Positions 34,421-43,046 of a stretch of DNA of 64,000 bases are shown piece by piece; position 1 is the stretch's first letter; every line of letters begins with the position of its first letter. This stretch comes from Actinomadura rifamycini DSM 43936 (GTDB lineage: Bacteria; Actinomycetota; Actinomycetes; Streptosporangiales; Streptosporangiaceae), in NCBI RefSeq assembly GCF_000425065.1, contig NZ_AULB01000015.1:1-64000 (forward strand), read 5' to 3'. The notes beneath the pieces were generated by a model that made no database searches, had not been told where the DNA came from, and saw only the letters and a list, made by a program, of their open reading frames with translations. Position numbers and translations under genes: made by a program.

Positions 34421-34930
34421 TCATTCCAGCGCTCCCCGGTACGCCGCCCAGCGCCGCACGTCGGCGAGGTAGGGCTTGATCCACGCCGCGGCGACGCGCT
34501 CGGAACGGAGCGTCCACACGGCGGTGTGCAGCCTGGCGTAGTGGTCGATCGCCTCCGGGTCGGCCGCCCGCCAGGCGGCGAAGCGGGCCAGCCACGCGGG
34601 CGAGTAGTCCGGGTGACGTCCTGGGACGTGCTCGAACGCCAGGACGAGCCACCCCTCGGCCTCCGCGCTCCACAGGAGCCGAGGGGCGAGCTCGCCGACG
34701 AACGCGTTGACCCGCGCCTCCCACCGGAGCGACATGACCTCGGGGCCGTCTCGGTCCGGGAGCTTGCGCGCCGCCTTGACGAACACGGTCGCGCGCTCGC
34801 CGGTCACCGTTGACGCGATGTCCGCGTGGTTGCCGGAGTCGGCGGGCCGGACGTCCCGGATCGGGCCGGTGCGCTCGGCGACGGCCTCCCGCACAACCGC
34901 AGGCAGGTCACCCCAGTCGCTTCGTGTCAT
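34421..34930 (-). pseudogene. aminoglycoside phosphotransferase-like gene, internally deleted
   Basis: About 169 codons. The N-lobe is recognisable: SGNHADIASTVTG, then TVFVKAARKL with the ATP-binding Lys, and LVLAFEHVPGRHPDYSP at the hinge. The catalytic loop (HxDxxxxN) and metal Asp are absent, as though about 100 residues had been removed in frame. The end also looks shifted: one base earlier, the frame reads ERWNEFIGRRA and stops at 34399, a more natural C-terminus than the one given. It cannot be a working kinase. Confidence 0.6.
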
Positions 34931-34939
34931 GCGTCCCCG

Positions 34940-35105
34940 CTACGCATCGGTGACGACGGCCGGCGACCCGCGCGTCTCCCGCGTGGTCGGCGGGCCGGCC
35001 GCCGGTCGGCTTCCTGCAGCATGGCCGGTCGCCGAGGTCAGGTCCAGGAAGGCGTGCAGGACGGCGATTTCCGGGTGGCCCACACCGGCGAGCGTGCGCG
35101 GTCAT
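34940..35105 (-). pseudogene. short frameshifted coding remnant
   Basis: An ATG overlapping the upstream stop (ATGA at 35105) suggests a coupled start, but its own frame gives an unlikely Arg/Gly/Pro peptide. After a one-base shift the text is protein-like (LAGVGHPEIAVLHAFLDL) and stops at 34940. The same part could be started from GTG 35083. Likely a decayed small gene of this hypothetical-gene cluster. Confidence 0.3.
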
Positions 35106-35377
35106 GACGGCTTCACCGCCGCGCCCATCTCCCGGGCGATCTCGACCGCCGCCTTTTCGGCGTCTTCGGGCAGGCGCCGTCCTGCGGCGGGCCCGGTGCG
35201 CCATCGGTAGGTGCCGCCGTCCCAGGACACGAACCGGGGCCCGTTCTCCCGGTAGGTGACGCGCACGTGCGGCAGGTCCCGGTCGTCACGGTCGAGGGAC
35301 GCCGTCATCTGGGGCGCGCACCGGCGGAGCGCCGCGTGCAGTTGCGCGTCCCGGCCGAACATCTCGATGCTCTCCAT
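35102..35377 (-). CDS. small hypothetical protein
   Basis: 91 residues. Sequence has a strand-rich centre (LPHVRVTYRENGPRFVSWDGGTYRWRTGP) and a C-terminal amphipathic helix (EDAEKAAVEIAREMGAAV). Proteins of this plan are often found near XRE regulators and tiny partner genes in Streptosporangiales, as here. Function unknown. Confidence 0.65.
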   Translation of the reverse strand: MESIEMFGRDAQLHAALRRCAPQMTASLDRDDRDLPHVRVTYRENGPRFVSWDGGTYRWRTGPAAGRRLPEDAEKAAVEIAREMGAAVKPS

Positions 35378-35409
35378 CTCCCCTCACGGAAGTCGCGGCG
35401 GACCGGGGA

Positions 35410-35751
35410 TCAGGGGGCGACGAGGCCGCCGAGTGCGGTCCGCAGCCGTCCCCGGCGCGGCGCACGATGGCGGCGTTCAGGCCGGGGAGGTGCGAGGACG
35501 GTGCGGACGGGCGCGGCGGCGCGCGGGTGCCTCGGTTCGGGCGATGGCGTGGCGCGGCGGACGTCCAGGGCGTTCAGGCGGCGGGCCAGTTCGGCGGGCG
35601 TCGCCGCTTCGACCAGGTGGCAGGTGCCCGCGCGGTCGCGGGCCAGCGCCCACCAGCTCCCGGTGGCCTCGCCGAGCCAGGCGGACGTCCCGGGGAACCG
35701 GCGCGCCACCTCGGCGGCCACCCGTGCCTGCGGCGTTCGGAAGGCGGTCAC
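35410..35751 (-). CDS. small hypothetical protein, partner of the next gene
   Basis: 113 residues from GTG 35751, overlapping the upstream stop (GTGA). The first 65 residues (RTPQARVAAEVARRFPGTSAWLGEATGSWWALA, ATPAELARRLNAL) form a small alpha/beta unit; the rest is a basic Pro/Arg tail that looks disordered. Coupled to the preceding gene, suggesting a two-protein unit beside the divergent XRE regulator. Confidence 0.65.
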   Translation of the reverse strand: MTAFRTPQARVAAEVARRFPGTSAWLGEATGSWWALARDRAGTCHLVEAATPAELARRLNALDVRRATPSPEPRHPRAAAPVRTVLAPPRPERRHRAPRRGRLRTALGGLVAP

Positions 35752-36059
35752 CGGGCCGTCTCCGTCCCGACCTGGTCGGACGCCAGGCGGCCGAGGGCCC
35801 ACGTCACCGCGTTCATGATCTGGTCGGCCTCGGCGACCGGCTCGTGGCCGGGGCCGAAGAACCACATCCGGCCGCCGTCGTCGGTGCGCGGACGGCACGT
35901 GACGGTGACGGTCGCGGGGCTCGCCTCGGGGCCGCAGCCGGGGACGTCGGGGTTCTCGATGCGCAGCCCCCTCGCGGTCAACTCGACCTGGAGGCGACGC
36001 GCGGACAGGTGCGCGGCGAGCGCCGCGAGATGGTGTTGCGGGGTCGTACGATCTGCCAT
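35748..36059 (-). CDS. small hypothetical protein
   Basis: 103 residues. ATG 36059 follows GGAAACGAGG. N-terminal helix QHHLAALAAHLSARRLQVELTARG, then CGPEASPATVTVTCRPRTDDGGRMWFFGPGHEPVAEADQ. This matches the many small proteins encoded next to XRE/TPR regulators in Actinomadura-like genomes, of unknown role. First gene of a left-facing set; divergent from the XRE gene. Confidence 0.7.
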   Translation of the reverse strand: MADRTTPQHHLAALAAHLSARRLQVELTARGLRIENPDVPGCGPEASPATVTVTCRPRTDDGGRMWFFGPGHEPVAEADQIMNAVTWALGRLASDQVGTETAR

Positions 36060-36272
36060 GGGTCGGACCTCGTTTCCGGCCAAGGCCCCGGATCCCCCCG
36101 CTGTTCGCCCAGCGGGCCGGGGCCGCCTTGCATTCCGGCTGAACACGCGCCCCCGGCAGTCGGGGGTGTGTTCCGGAATCCAGTGAAGCGGTGTCGCAGG
36201 TCACATATGCAGAGGCAAAATGGGGTGCATCTGTGAGCACGCAGGTGGCACGGCGACACGCGAGGTGCACCC

Positions 36273-37583
36273 ATGACCCCGGAAGAGCGTCAGGCGTTCG
36301 GTCGCAGGCTCGCCGCCGAGCGCGCCGCGAGGGGGCTGACGCAGCGTGCGCTCGCGGTCCGCGTGTGCGCCGCACTGCCCGACGCCCAGCGGCCCGACCT
36401 GGCCACGGTGGAGGGCTACGTCAAGCGCTGGGAGGCCGGACGGGCGGGCATCGGCGAGCGTAACCGCCTCGCCCTCGCGGAGGCCCTCGGCATCGAGGAC
36501 GCCGATCTCTTCGGCGGACGGTCGGGGCCGCCGCGTCGGGAGACGGACGAGGAACGCCGCCGCCTGCTCGCCTGTCTGGGCCTCTTGGGAGTGGACGCCG
36601 GCGTCGCCGACGAACCTCTCGAACCGATTCGGCAGGCGCTCGCCGACGCCATCCCCGGCGGGCCGCGAGATCGGCTGATCGCCGACTGGGAGGAGGTCGC
36701 GTTCGAGTACGGGCACGCGTTCCTCACCGCGCCGCCCGGGGCTCTCCTGCCCGACCTCGCGCACGACCTCGTGCGGCTGCAGCGGATCGTCCGCGCCGTC
36801 GATGACGCCGGGGCGCGGCGCGGCCTGTGCGCCCCCGCCGGGAAGCTCGCCGCGCTCGTCGCGATGACGGTGGCGACGCTCGGGCACGCGCGCCAGGCGC
36901 GGGATTGGTGGAAGACCGCGCGCCACACCGCCGACGCCTCCGCCGACCGGAACCTGCGGGTGTGGGTTCGCGGGTACGAGTCCATGAGCGCCCTGTACGC
37001 GGGGCGGCCGCTCGCGCCGGTGCTGAGGCTCGCCGACGAGGCGATCGCCATCGCGGGGTCGTCCTCGGGCGCCGCGGTGCTGGAGGCGATGGCCGCCCGC
37101 GCGCAGGCCCTGGCCCTGCTCGGGCGTACCGGCGACGCCGCGGGAGCCGTCCGCGCCATGGAGGACAGGTTCGAGCGGCTGCCTCAGGCGCCCGCCGACG
37201 AGCGCCTGTCCACCGGGGCGTGGCCGGAGACGGCGCTGCGGCACACTGCGGCGTTCACCTACACCTGTGTCCGCGACGCCGCCCGGGCCGAACGCGCCCA
37301 GGCCGACGCCCTGCGGCTTTATCCGGAGGGCATGAAGCGGCAGCGTGCGCAGATCGAGTTGCTTCGCGCGACGTGCCTCGTCCAGGCGGGCGACGTCGCC
37401 GCGGGCGTCGCCCATGCCTCCCGCGCCGTGGGGTCCCTCAGCCGCTCCCAGCGCACCGCCACGGTCGCGCGCGGCGCGCGGATGGTCCTCGACGCCGTGC
37501 CGGAGGAGCGGCGGGAGCAGTCCTGCGTGCGCGAACCTCGCGAACTGGCGTCGCCGGGACCGCGCGGTCGCGTGGCGGGGTGA
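36273..37583 (+). CDS. XRE-family regulator with helical repeat C-terminus
   Basis: 436 residues. Residues 8-75 are an XRE helix-turn-helix (GRRLAAERAARGLTQRALAVRV, TVEGYVKRWEAGRAGIGERN, LALAEALGIE). The rest is an all-helical TPR-like sensor domain. Actinobacterial proteins of this plan control small neighbouring genes. GAGGTG precedes the ATG. The stop overlaps the GNAT gene (GTGA), and the divergent small genes are candidate targets. Confidence 0.85.
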   Translation: MTPEERQAFGRRLAAERAARGLTQRALAVRVCAALPDAQRPDLATVEGYVKRWEAGRAGIGERNRLALAEALGIEDADLFGGRSGPPRRETDEERRRLLACLGLLGVDAGVADEPLEPIRQALADAIPGGPRDRLIADWEEVAFEYGHAFLTAPPGALLPDLAHDLVRLQRIVRAVDDAGARRGLCAPAGKLAALVAMTVATLGHARQARDWWKTARHTADASADRNLRVWVRGYESMSALYAGRPLAPVLRLADEAIAIAGSSSGAAVLEAMAARAQALALLGRTGDAAGAVRAMEDRFERLPQAPADERLSTGAWPETALRHTAAFTYTCVRDAARAERAQADALRLYPEGMKRQRAQIELLRATCLVQAGDVAAGVAHASRAVGSLSRSQRTATVARGARMVLDAVPEERREQSCVREPRELASPGPRGRVAG

Positions 37584-38128
37584 TCGTGGCCGGCATCGAG
37601 CTCCGCGCCCATGACGGCCGCGCGGCGTCGGCGATGCTGGAGGAGCTGGCCGACCTGTACAAGCGGGTCTATGCCGAGCCGCCGTACGACTCCGCCCCGA
37701 AGTTCTCCCGCGCCCGGTTCTTGGAGCGGACGCGCGATCAGGCGGCGTCGTCGGGGTTCACGCTGGTCACGGCGCGGCGAGACACGGGGCTCTCGGGGTT
37801 CGCGTTCGGGTTCTCCATGGCGGCGGGCGGCTGGTGGGCCGCGGCGTCCCTACCGTCCTGGGACGTGGTGGACGCGTCGAAGTTCGCGGTCGTCGAACTG
37901 ATCGTCGATCGAGCGGAGCGCGGGCGGGGGCTGGGGCGGCGGCTCCTGGATGCGCTTCTGGAGTCGCGGCCCGAGCCGTACGCCACGCTCGCCGCTGTGG
38001 TCGATGCGGACGCCTACGGCTGGTACCTGCGCCACGGATGGCGCAAGGTCGCCGAGTTCCGGGCCGAGCCGCCCCATTCCGACGCGCTCGTCCTCTCCCT
38101 GCCCCGGCGCGGTGGCGAGCCGCGCTGA
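37580..38128 (+). CDS. GNAT-family acetyltransferase
   Basis: 182 residues from GTG overlapping the XRE stop; a second GTG two codons later is possible. GNAT signature: AVVELIVDRAERGRGLGRRLLDALL is the acetyl-CoA binding motif A (Arg/Gln-X-X-Gly-X-Gly/Ala), then AYGWYLRHGWRKVAEF with the usual Tyr. Acetylates an amine of unknown identity. Coupling to the XRE gene suggests regulated expression. Confidence 0.88.
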   Translation: MIVAGIELRAHDGRAASAMLEELADLYKRVYAEPPYDSAPKFSRARFLERTRDQAASSGFTLVTARRDTGLSGFAFGFSMAAGGWWAAASLPSWDVVDASKFAVVELIVDRAERGRGLGRRLLDALLESRPEPYATLAAVVDADAYGWYLRHGWRKVAEFRAEPPHSDALVLSLPRRGGEPR

Positions 38129-38231
38129 TCAGGCGTTTCCTCCCGTGGTCGGCCGGGTTCGGTCATGGGGGGTGGGCGGGGTGACCTTGCCAGCATATGG
38201 TGGCGGAGTTGCCTCGTCGAGGAGTGGTCGC

Positions 38232-41200
38232 GTGGTTCGAGGACGGGAACGACTGCATCGCCGGACGGTCCGGGCCGCGGTCGCCGCGGCGGCTTCGCTC
38301 GCCTGCGCGGCGGCGCTCGCGGGCGCCGCGGCGCCGGGCGGGGCGCCGGGCGGGGCGCCGGGCGGGGCGGCCGCCGCGCCGGGCGGGGTGTCCCGCTCCG
38401 TCACGCTCGTGACCGGGGACCGGGTGGCGGTCACCGCGCGGGACGGACGGGCGCCGCTCGTCGACGTCGAGCCGGGGCCGGGGCGCGAACGCATCGGGTT
38501 CTCCGTGCACGCGACGGCGCACGAGGTGACCGTGACGCCGATGGACGCCGTGCCGCTGCTCGCGGAGGGGCGGCTCGACCGGCGGCTGTTCGAGGTCCAC
38601 CGGCTGCTCGCGTCCGGGTACGGGGACGAGCGGGACGACCTGCCGCTGATCGCGGCGCGTCCGGTCGGGGCCCTCAAGGCCGGACGGACGATCGCCGCGG
38701 GCGGGCTCACGGCGGTGCGGGCGGACAAGGACGGGCTGTCGGAGGCGTGGCGGGAGTTCGTCGGCGCTCCGTCGGCGCGGCTGTGGCTGGACGGGAAGGT
38801 GCGGGCGAGCCTGGACGGCAGCGTCCCGCAGATCGGCGCACCGGCCGCGTGGGAGGCGGGGCTGACGGGCGAGGGCGTCACGGTGGCGGTGCTCGACTCG
38901 GGCGTCGACGGGGAGCACCCCGACCTGGAGGTGGCGGAGGCGGCGAACTTCACGCCGACCGCGTCGGCCGGTGACGCGTTCGGGCACGGGACGCACGTCG
39001 CGTCGGTGATCGCGGGGTCGGGCGCGGCGTCGGGCGGGACGTACCGGGGGGTCGCGCCGGACGCGCGGATCGTCAGCGGCAAGGTGCTGGACGACACCGG
39101 GCAGGGGCGGGAGTCGTGGCTGATCGCCGGGATGACGTGGGCGGCGGAGGAGGCGAAGGCCGACGTCGTGAACCTGAGCATGAGCTGCTTCTGCGACTCG
39201 CCGGCGGTCGACCCGGTGGAGGAGGCGGTGAACCGGCTGTCGAAGGAGACGGGCACGCTGTTCGTCGCGGCGGCCGGTGACCTGTCGTGGCCGTACCCCG
39301 GGGTGATCGCGCTTCCGGCGGCGGCGGAGTCGGCGCTCGCGGTGAGCAGCGTCGACCGGCAGGACCGTCTCGCGTCGATGGTGCAGGGCCCGCGGATGTG
39401 GGACAACCTGATCAAGCCCGAGATCCTGGCGCCCGGCGTGGGGGTCGTCGCGGCGCGGGCGGGCGGCACGTCGGTGGGGGCGCCGGTGGACGGCTCCTAC
39501 ACCCGGCTGTCGGGGACGTCGGTGGCGACGCCGCACGTGGCGGGCGCGGCGGCGCTCGTGGCGCAGCGGCATCCGGGGTGGGACGGCGCGCGGATCAAGT
39601 CGATGCTGATGGGTTCGGCGAAGCGGCTGCCCGTGGCGGCGGGGTCGCAGGGCGCCGGACGGGTCGACGCGGGCGCGGCCGTCGCGCGGGGCGTCGCGGC
39701 GTCGCCGTCGAGCCTGCACGTGGACGCGAAGTGGCCCGACTCGGGGACGTCCGAGGTGAGGCGGACGGTGACGTACGCGAACGCGTCGGACGCGCCGGTC
39801 GAGCTGGAGCTCGAGATCGGCCTGGAGGGGCCGGACGGGGCGCCGCCGCCGGACGGGGCGGTGTCGCTGGACGCGCCGCGGGTGACGGTGCCCGCGAACG
39901 GCGAGGCGACCGCGGTCGTCGTGTTCCGGGGGGTCGACGGTGTCGCGGCGGGCGTCTACCAGGGCACGCTGACCGCCACCGGGGCGGACGGCGCGGTGGT
40001 GACGCCGGTCGTGGCGTACATGGAGCCGCCGACGAGCGTCGTCACGGTCACGGGGACCGACCGTGACGGGAAGCCCGTCCCGTACTTCTGGCCGACCCTC
40101 ACGAACATGGAGACGGGCCGGTCGTACGACGCGCTGCCGAACGGCGACGGGACGGCCACGGCGCGGGTGCCGGTCGGGACGTACGACGTCGCGGGGCAGT
40201 TCGCGACCGGTTCGTCGTGGACGAGCGGGTTCCGGAAGGTCTACGCGCTGGAGGCGGGCGCGAACGCGGTCCCGATGGACGCGCGGCGGACCACGCCCGT
40301 CGAGTTCACCAACGACACGGCGGGCGCGGAGCTGACGGGGGCGACCGTGACGCTGAACCGGGTCGCCGAGCCCGGCTACTCGATCATGTACCTGTACGGG
40401 GACGCGCGGCGGCGGGTGTCGGTGCAGACGGGCGCGGACGGGCGGCTCGGCTACACGGCGCTGGCCACGTGGGAGAAGGCGGGCGCGGAGACCAGCCCGT
40501 ACGTGTTCCACGACTTCCGGGCGGAGAGGGGGATCCCGGACGATCCGTCGCTGCGCACGCGGCGCGCGGACATGGCCGGGATCCGGACGTCGGTGCGGGC
40601 GTTCGGCGGCGCCGAGAGCGGGTCGCTGCGGTCGTACGCGACCGCGGCGGACGGGACCCTCGCGACGAACGTGACCCGTCCCGTGCCCGGCGACTTCACG
40701 CTGTACCTGCGGGCCGGCGGGGGGATCGCGTGGAGCCAGGAGCTGCGGCTGAACGACGGGAGCGGGGAGAACGTCGCCCGGATGCACAAGGGCGAGCGGT
40801 CGTACCGGCCGGGCCCGCAGGCGGACGCGTGGAACGCGGCCGTCCTCGGCCCGGTGCCCGCGGACTGGAGCAACCGGCGGGACGGCAACGTGCTGGAGGT
40901 CGCGTCGAGCTGCGCGGCGACGGGTGCGCTGGAGTCGTGCGGGCGGGCGTTCACCGGCACGGGCACGCTGACGCTCGCCCGGGACGGCGCGGTCCTCGCG
41001 GAGAAGGAGATCGACGGGTGGGACACGCCCGACATCGAGGCGACCGTCCCGGCCGGGGCGGCGGCGTACACGCTTCGGGAGTCGATCGCGTGGCCCGACG
41101 GGTCCGTCCCGGCCCGGCAGGACACCGTGTGGACGTTCCGGTCGGCCGAGACGGACGCGGCGGCGAAGCTGCCGCTGCTGGTCGCGCGGTTCCTGCCCGC

Positions 41201-41492
41201 CGGACTGGACGAGCGCAACCGGGCGCCCGGCGACCGGGCGACGCTCGTCCCGTACTGGGTCGAGCGCCTCCCCGGCGCCGCGGCGGTGCCGGTCGCGTCG
41301 ATCACGGTGGAGGCGTCGTTCGACGACGGCGCGACGTGGCGGGAGCTGCGGGCCGCCGGGGGCGCCGCGCTGGGCGTCGTCCGCGTCGACCCGCCGGACG
41401 GCGCCGCGTTCGTGTCGCTGCGGGCGACGGTGCGGGACCGCGACGGCAACGCGGTGACGCAGACGGTCGTCCGCGCCTACGGCCTGTCGTGA
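38232..41492 (+). CDS. large secreted subtilisin-like serine protease (S8)
   Basis: 1086 residues from GTG with GAGGAG seven bases upstream. Signal peptide: RR-containing start then a long hydrophobic Ala/Leu core, followed by GGAP repeats. Prodomain-like region, then catalytic Asp in VLDSGVDGEHPDL (about 223), His in FGHGTHVAS (about 254) and Ser in SGTSVATPHVAGAAAL (about 430). The usual oxyanion-hole Asn (AAGN) is Asp: VAAAGDLSW. The C-terminal 600 residues are beta-rich repeats ending in an Ig-like domain. Secreted degradative protease, probably autoprocessed. Confidence 0.88.
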   Translation: MVRGRERLHRRTVRAAVAAAASLACAAALAGAAAPGGAPGGAPGGAAAAPGGVSRSVTLVTGDRVAVTARDGRAPLVDVEPGPGRERIGFSVHATAHEVTVTPMDAVPLLAEGRLDRRLFEVHRLLASGYGDERDDLPLIAARPVGALKAGRTIAAGGLTAVRADKDGLSEAWREFVGAPSARLWLDGKVRASLDGSVPQIGAPAAWEAGLTGEGVTVAVLDSGVDGEHPDLEVAEAANFTPTASAGDAFGHGTHVASVIAGSGAASGGTYRGVAPDARIVSGKVLDDTGQGRESWLIAGMTWAAEEAKADVVNLSMSCFCDSPAVDPVEEAVNRLSKETGTLFVAAAGDLSWPYPGVIALPAAAESALAVSSVDRQDRLASMVQGPRMWDNLIKPEILAPGVGVVAARAGGTSVGAPVDGSYTRLSGTSVATPHVAGAAALVAQRHPGWDGARIKSMLMGSAKRLPVAAGSQGAGRVDAGAAVARGVAASPSSLHVDAKWPDSGTSEVRRTVTYANASDAPVELELEIGLEGPDGAPPPDGAVSLDAPRVTVPANGEATAVVVFRGVDGVAAGVYQGTLTATGADGAVVTPVVAYMEPPTSVVTVTGTDRDGKPVPYFWPTLTNMETGRSYDALPNGDGTATARVPVGTYDVAGQFATGSSWTSGFRKVYALEAGANAVPMDARRTTPVEFTNDTAGAELTGATVTLNRVAEPGYSIMYLYGDARRRVSVQTGADGRLGYTALATWEKAGAETSPYVFHDFRAERGIPDDPSLRTRRADMAGIRTSVRAFGGAESGSLRSYATAADGTLATNVTRPVPGDFTLYLRAGGGIAWSQELRLNDGSGENVARMHKGERSYRPGPQADAWNAAVLGPVPADWSNRRDGNVLEVASSCAATGALESCGRAFTGTGTLTLARDGAVLAEKEIDGWDTPDIEATVPAGAAAYTLRESIAWPDGSVPARQDTVWTFRSAETDAAAKLPLLVARFLPAGLDERNRAPGDRATLVPYWVERLPGAAAVPVASITVEASFDDGATWRELRAAGGAALGVVRVDPPDGAAFVSLRATVRDRDGNAVTQTVVRAYGLS

Positions 41493-41495
41493 GGG

Positions 41496-41531
41496 CCGCC
41501 GGCCGGTGGCCGCGGGGTCACCGGCCGGCGG
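41496..41531. terminator. bidirectional hairpin between protease and glycosidase-like genes
   Basis: CCGCCGGCCGGTG pairs perfectly with CACCGGCCGGCGG across a ten-base loop. It follows the protease stop; the right arm includes the end of the convergent gene. No U-tract. Confidence 0.7.
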
Positions 41532-42453
41532 TGTATCCGCGGTAGGTCTCGAACGCGGGCTTCGGGGTGTAGTCGTCGTGGAGCAGGCCGAAGCGGTGGA
41601 ACAGGCCGTCGCGGGACGAGTCGGCGTCGCGGAGCGCGAAGTGCAGGTAGGCGCCGACGCCGAGGTCGCCGCTCAGGCGGACGACGGTGCCGAGGACGGC
41701 GTCCAGGACCTCGGCCTGCCGTTCGGGGGTGCGGTCGGGGCCGGTGGGCCAGCCGTTCTCGGTGAGGTGCAGCGGGACGGAGGAGGGGATTCCCGCCGAC
41801 GTCATGAGGTCACGGTGCATCTCGAGGAGTCCGGCGGTGGCGGCGCCGGGGTCGGGGGCGGGCATGAACACGTCGGGGAAGAAGTCGAGGCCGACGTAGC
41901 CGAGGGCGTCGAGGAACGGCTGCCCGCCGAGTTCGGTGAGGCCGGCGAGGAACCCGGCGGCGGGGCCGAACATCAGCGTGGTGTTGAAGCCGACGCGCAG
42001 GCCGTCCAGGCCGAGGCGGTCGGCCTCGGCGCGGGCGGCGACGACGCCTTCGACGAGGGCGCGGCGGACGTCGGGGTAGTGGCCGTCGAGCGTGGGGATC
42101 CCGGCGACGTTCGGCTCCTCGGTGATCTGGAGCGTCGCGATGTGCGGGCCGTGGCGGCGCAGGGTGTCGCGGACGAAGTCCAGGTAGCCGGGCACGTCGC
42201 CGGACGCCGACTGGTACTGGACGACGAGGTCGAGGCGGCGCCCCTCGCCCGCGTACTGCTCGACGTCCTGCGGGGCCTCCGGGCGGGGGCGTCCGGGGTC
42301 GGTGAAGCCGCGGTAGCCCCGGACCAGGAACGGGCCGTCGCCCTGGAGGTCGCGGAGGGCCGCGAGAATCTTCGCGGGGTCGTCGGCGGGTCCGGTGGCG
42401 AGGCTGCCCTCGTCGTCTCCGGTGACCCCGCCCGGGTAGATGCCGTACTCCAT
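41518..42453 (-). CDS. glycoside-hydrolase-like TIM-barrel protein
   Basis: 311 residues. Clan A glycosidase features: QITEEPN (acid/base Glu after strand 4) and LTENGWPTG (nucleophile Glu after strand 7), with VGLDFFPDVF and GYRGF strands. No signal peptide, so it acts in the cytoplasm, perhaps on an imported glycoside. Family cannot be fixed (GH5/GH39-like at best). The start overlaps the PadR stop (ATGA), so it is coupled to that regulator. Confidence 0.7.
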   Translation of the reverse strand: MEYGIYPGGVTGDDEGSLATGPADDPAKILAALRDLQGDGPFLVRGYRGFTDPGRPRPEAPQDVEQYAGEGRRLDLVVQYQSASGDVPGYLDFVRDTLRRHGPHIATLQITEEPNVAGIPTLDGHYPDVRRALVEGVVAARAEADRLGLDGLRVGFNTTLMFGPAAGFLAGLTELGGQPFLDALGYVGLDFFPDVFMPAPDPGAATAGLLEMHRDLMTSAGIPSSVPLHLTENGWPTGPDRTPERQAEVLDAVLGTVVRLSGDLGVGAYLHFALRDADSSRDGLFHRFGLLHDDYTPKPAFETYRGYTAGR

Positions 42454-43016
42454 CAGTCCTCCTCGCTGTCGGGCCAGGCGAGCGAGCCGTCGGCGATCTC
42501 CGTGAGGACTTGCTCGACCCACGCCAGCTCGGCCTGGACGAGCGCGCGCGCGTACTCGGCCTCGATGACGTACAGGCGCGGGACGTCCGCTTCGGCGAGC
42601 CCGGTGTCGATGCGGGCGAGGTCGTCGCGGAGCCGTCCGGCCCGGTCGGCGAGGGCGTCCGCCGCCCCCTCGGGGCCCAGCGCCCCGAGGTAGGCGACGG
42701 CCGTGAGGAACACCGGGTACTCCCGCCGCGGCGCCCGGATCAGCTCGTCGAGCCGCCGGACGAACGCGTCGCGGCCGTCGCCGGTCAGCTCGTAGACGGT
42801 CCGGGCGGGGCGGGTCCCGTCCTGGACGGTCTCGCGGGCGCGGGCCCAGCCCTCGCGTTCGAGCGCCGCGACGACGTCGTACAGCGAGCCCCGGTTCGTC
42901 CGGACGTTCGTGCCGCGCTCGCGCAGCACGACGCCCATCTCGTACGGGTGCATCGGGCGTTCCATCAGCAGGCCCAGCACCGCGAGGGCCAGCGGGTTGT
43001 CCACACTTCGTGCCAT
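42453..43016 (-). CDS. PadR-family regulator
   Basis: 187 residues. Winged helix at residues 8-90 (LALAVLGLLMERPMHPYEMGVVLRERG, RGSLYDVVAALEREGW, VYELTGDGRDAF) and a C-terminal helical dimerisation domain (Vir_act_alpha_C type). It would repress its own operon, including the glycosidase-like gene. A 32-base palindrome covers its -10, ribosome site and start codon. Start codon sits in that palindrome with AGGGAG five bases before. Confidence 0.88.
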   Translation of the reverse strand: MARSVDNPLALAVLGLLMERPMHPYEMGVVLRERGTNVRTNRGSLYDVVAALEREGWARARETVQDGTRPARTVYELTGDGRDAFVRRLDELIRAPRREYPVFLTAVAYLGALGPEGAADALADRAGRLRDDLARIDTGLAEADVPRLYVIEAEYARALVQAELAWVEQVLTEIADGSLAWPDSEED

Positions 43017-43046
43017 AGTCGCTCCCTGATATCAGGAACCGACTAT
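43015..43046. promoter_or_regulatory. PadR operator and promoter
   Basis: Perfect CCTGATATCAGG at the centre (43025-43036) with outer arms ATAGTCG and CGACTAT. On the minus strand TATAGT at 43042-43047 is a good -10. The site also contains the TAG stop of the upstream aldolase gene and the PadR start codon, so one repressor dimer or pair would block initiation. Confidence 0.75.

Noticed and set aside
34908..35204. Arg/Gly-rich frames in the small-gene region
   Set aside because: Neither composition nor start signals support them; only the frame noted at 34940-35105 is protein-like.
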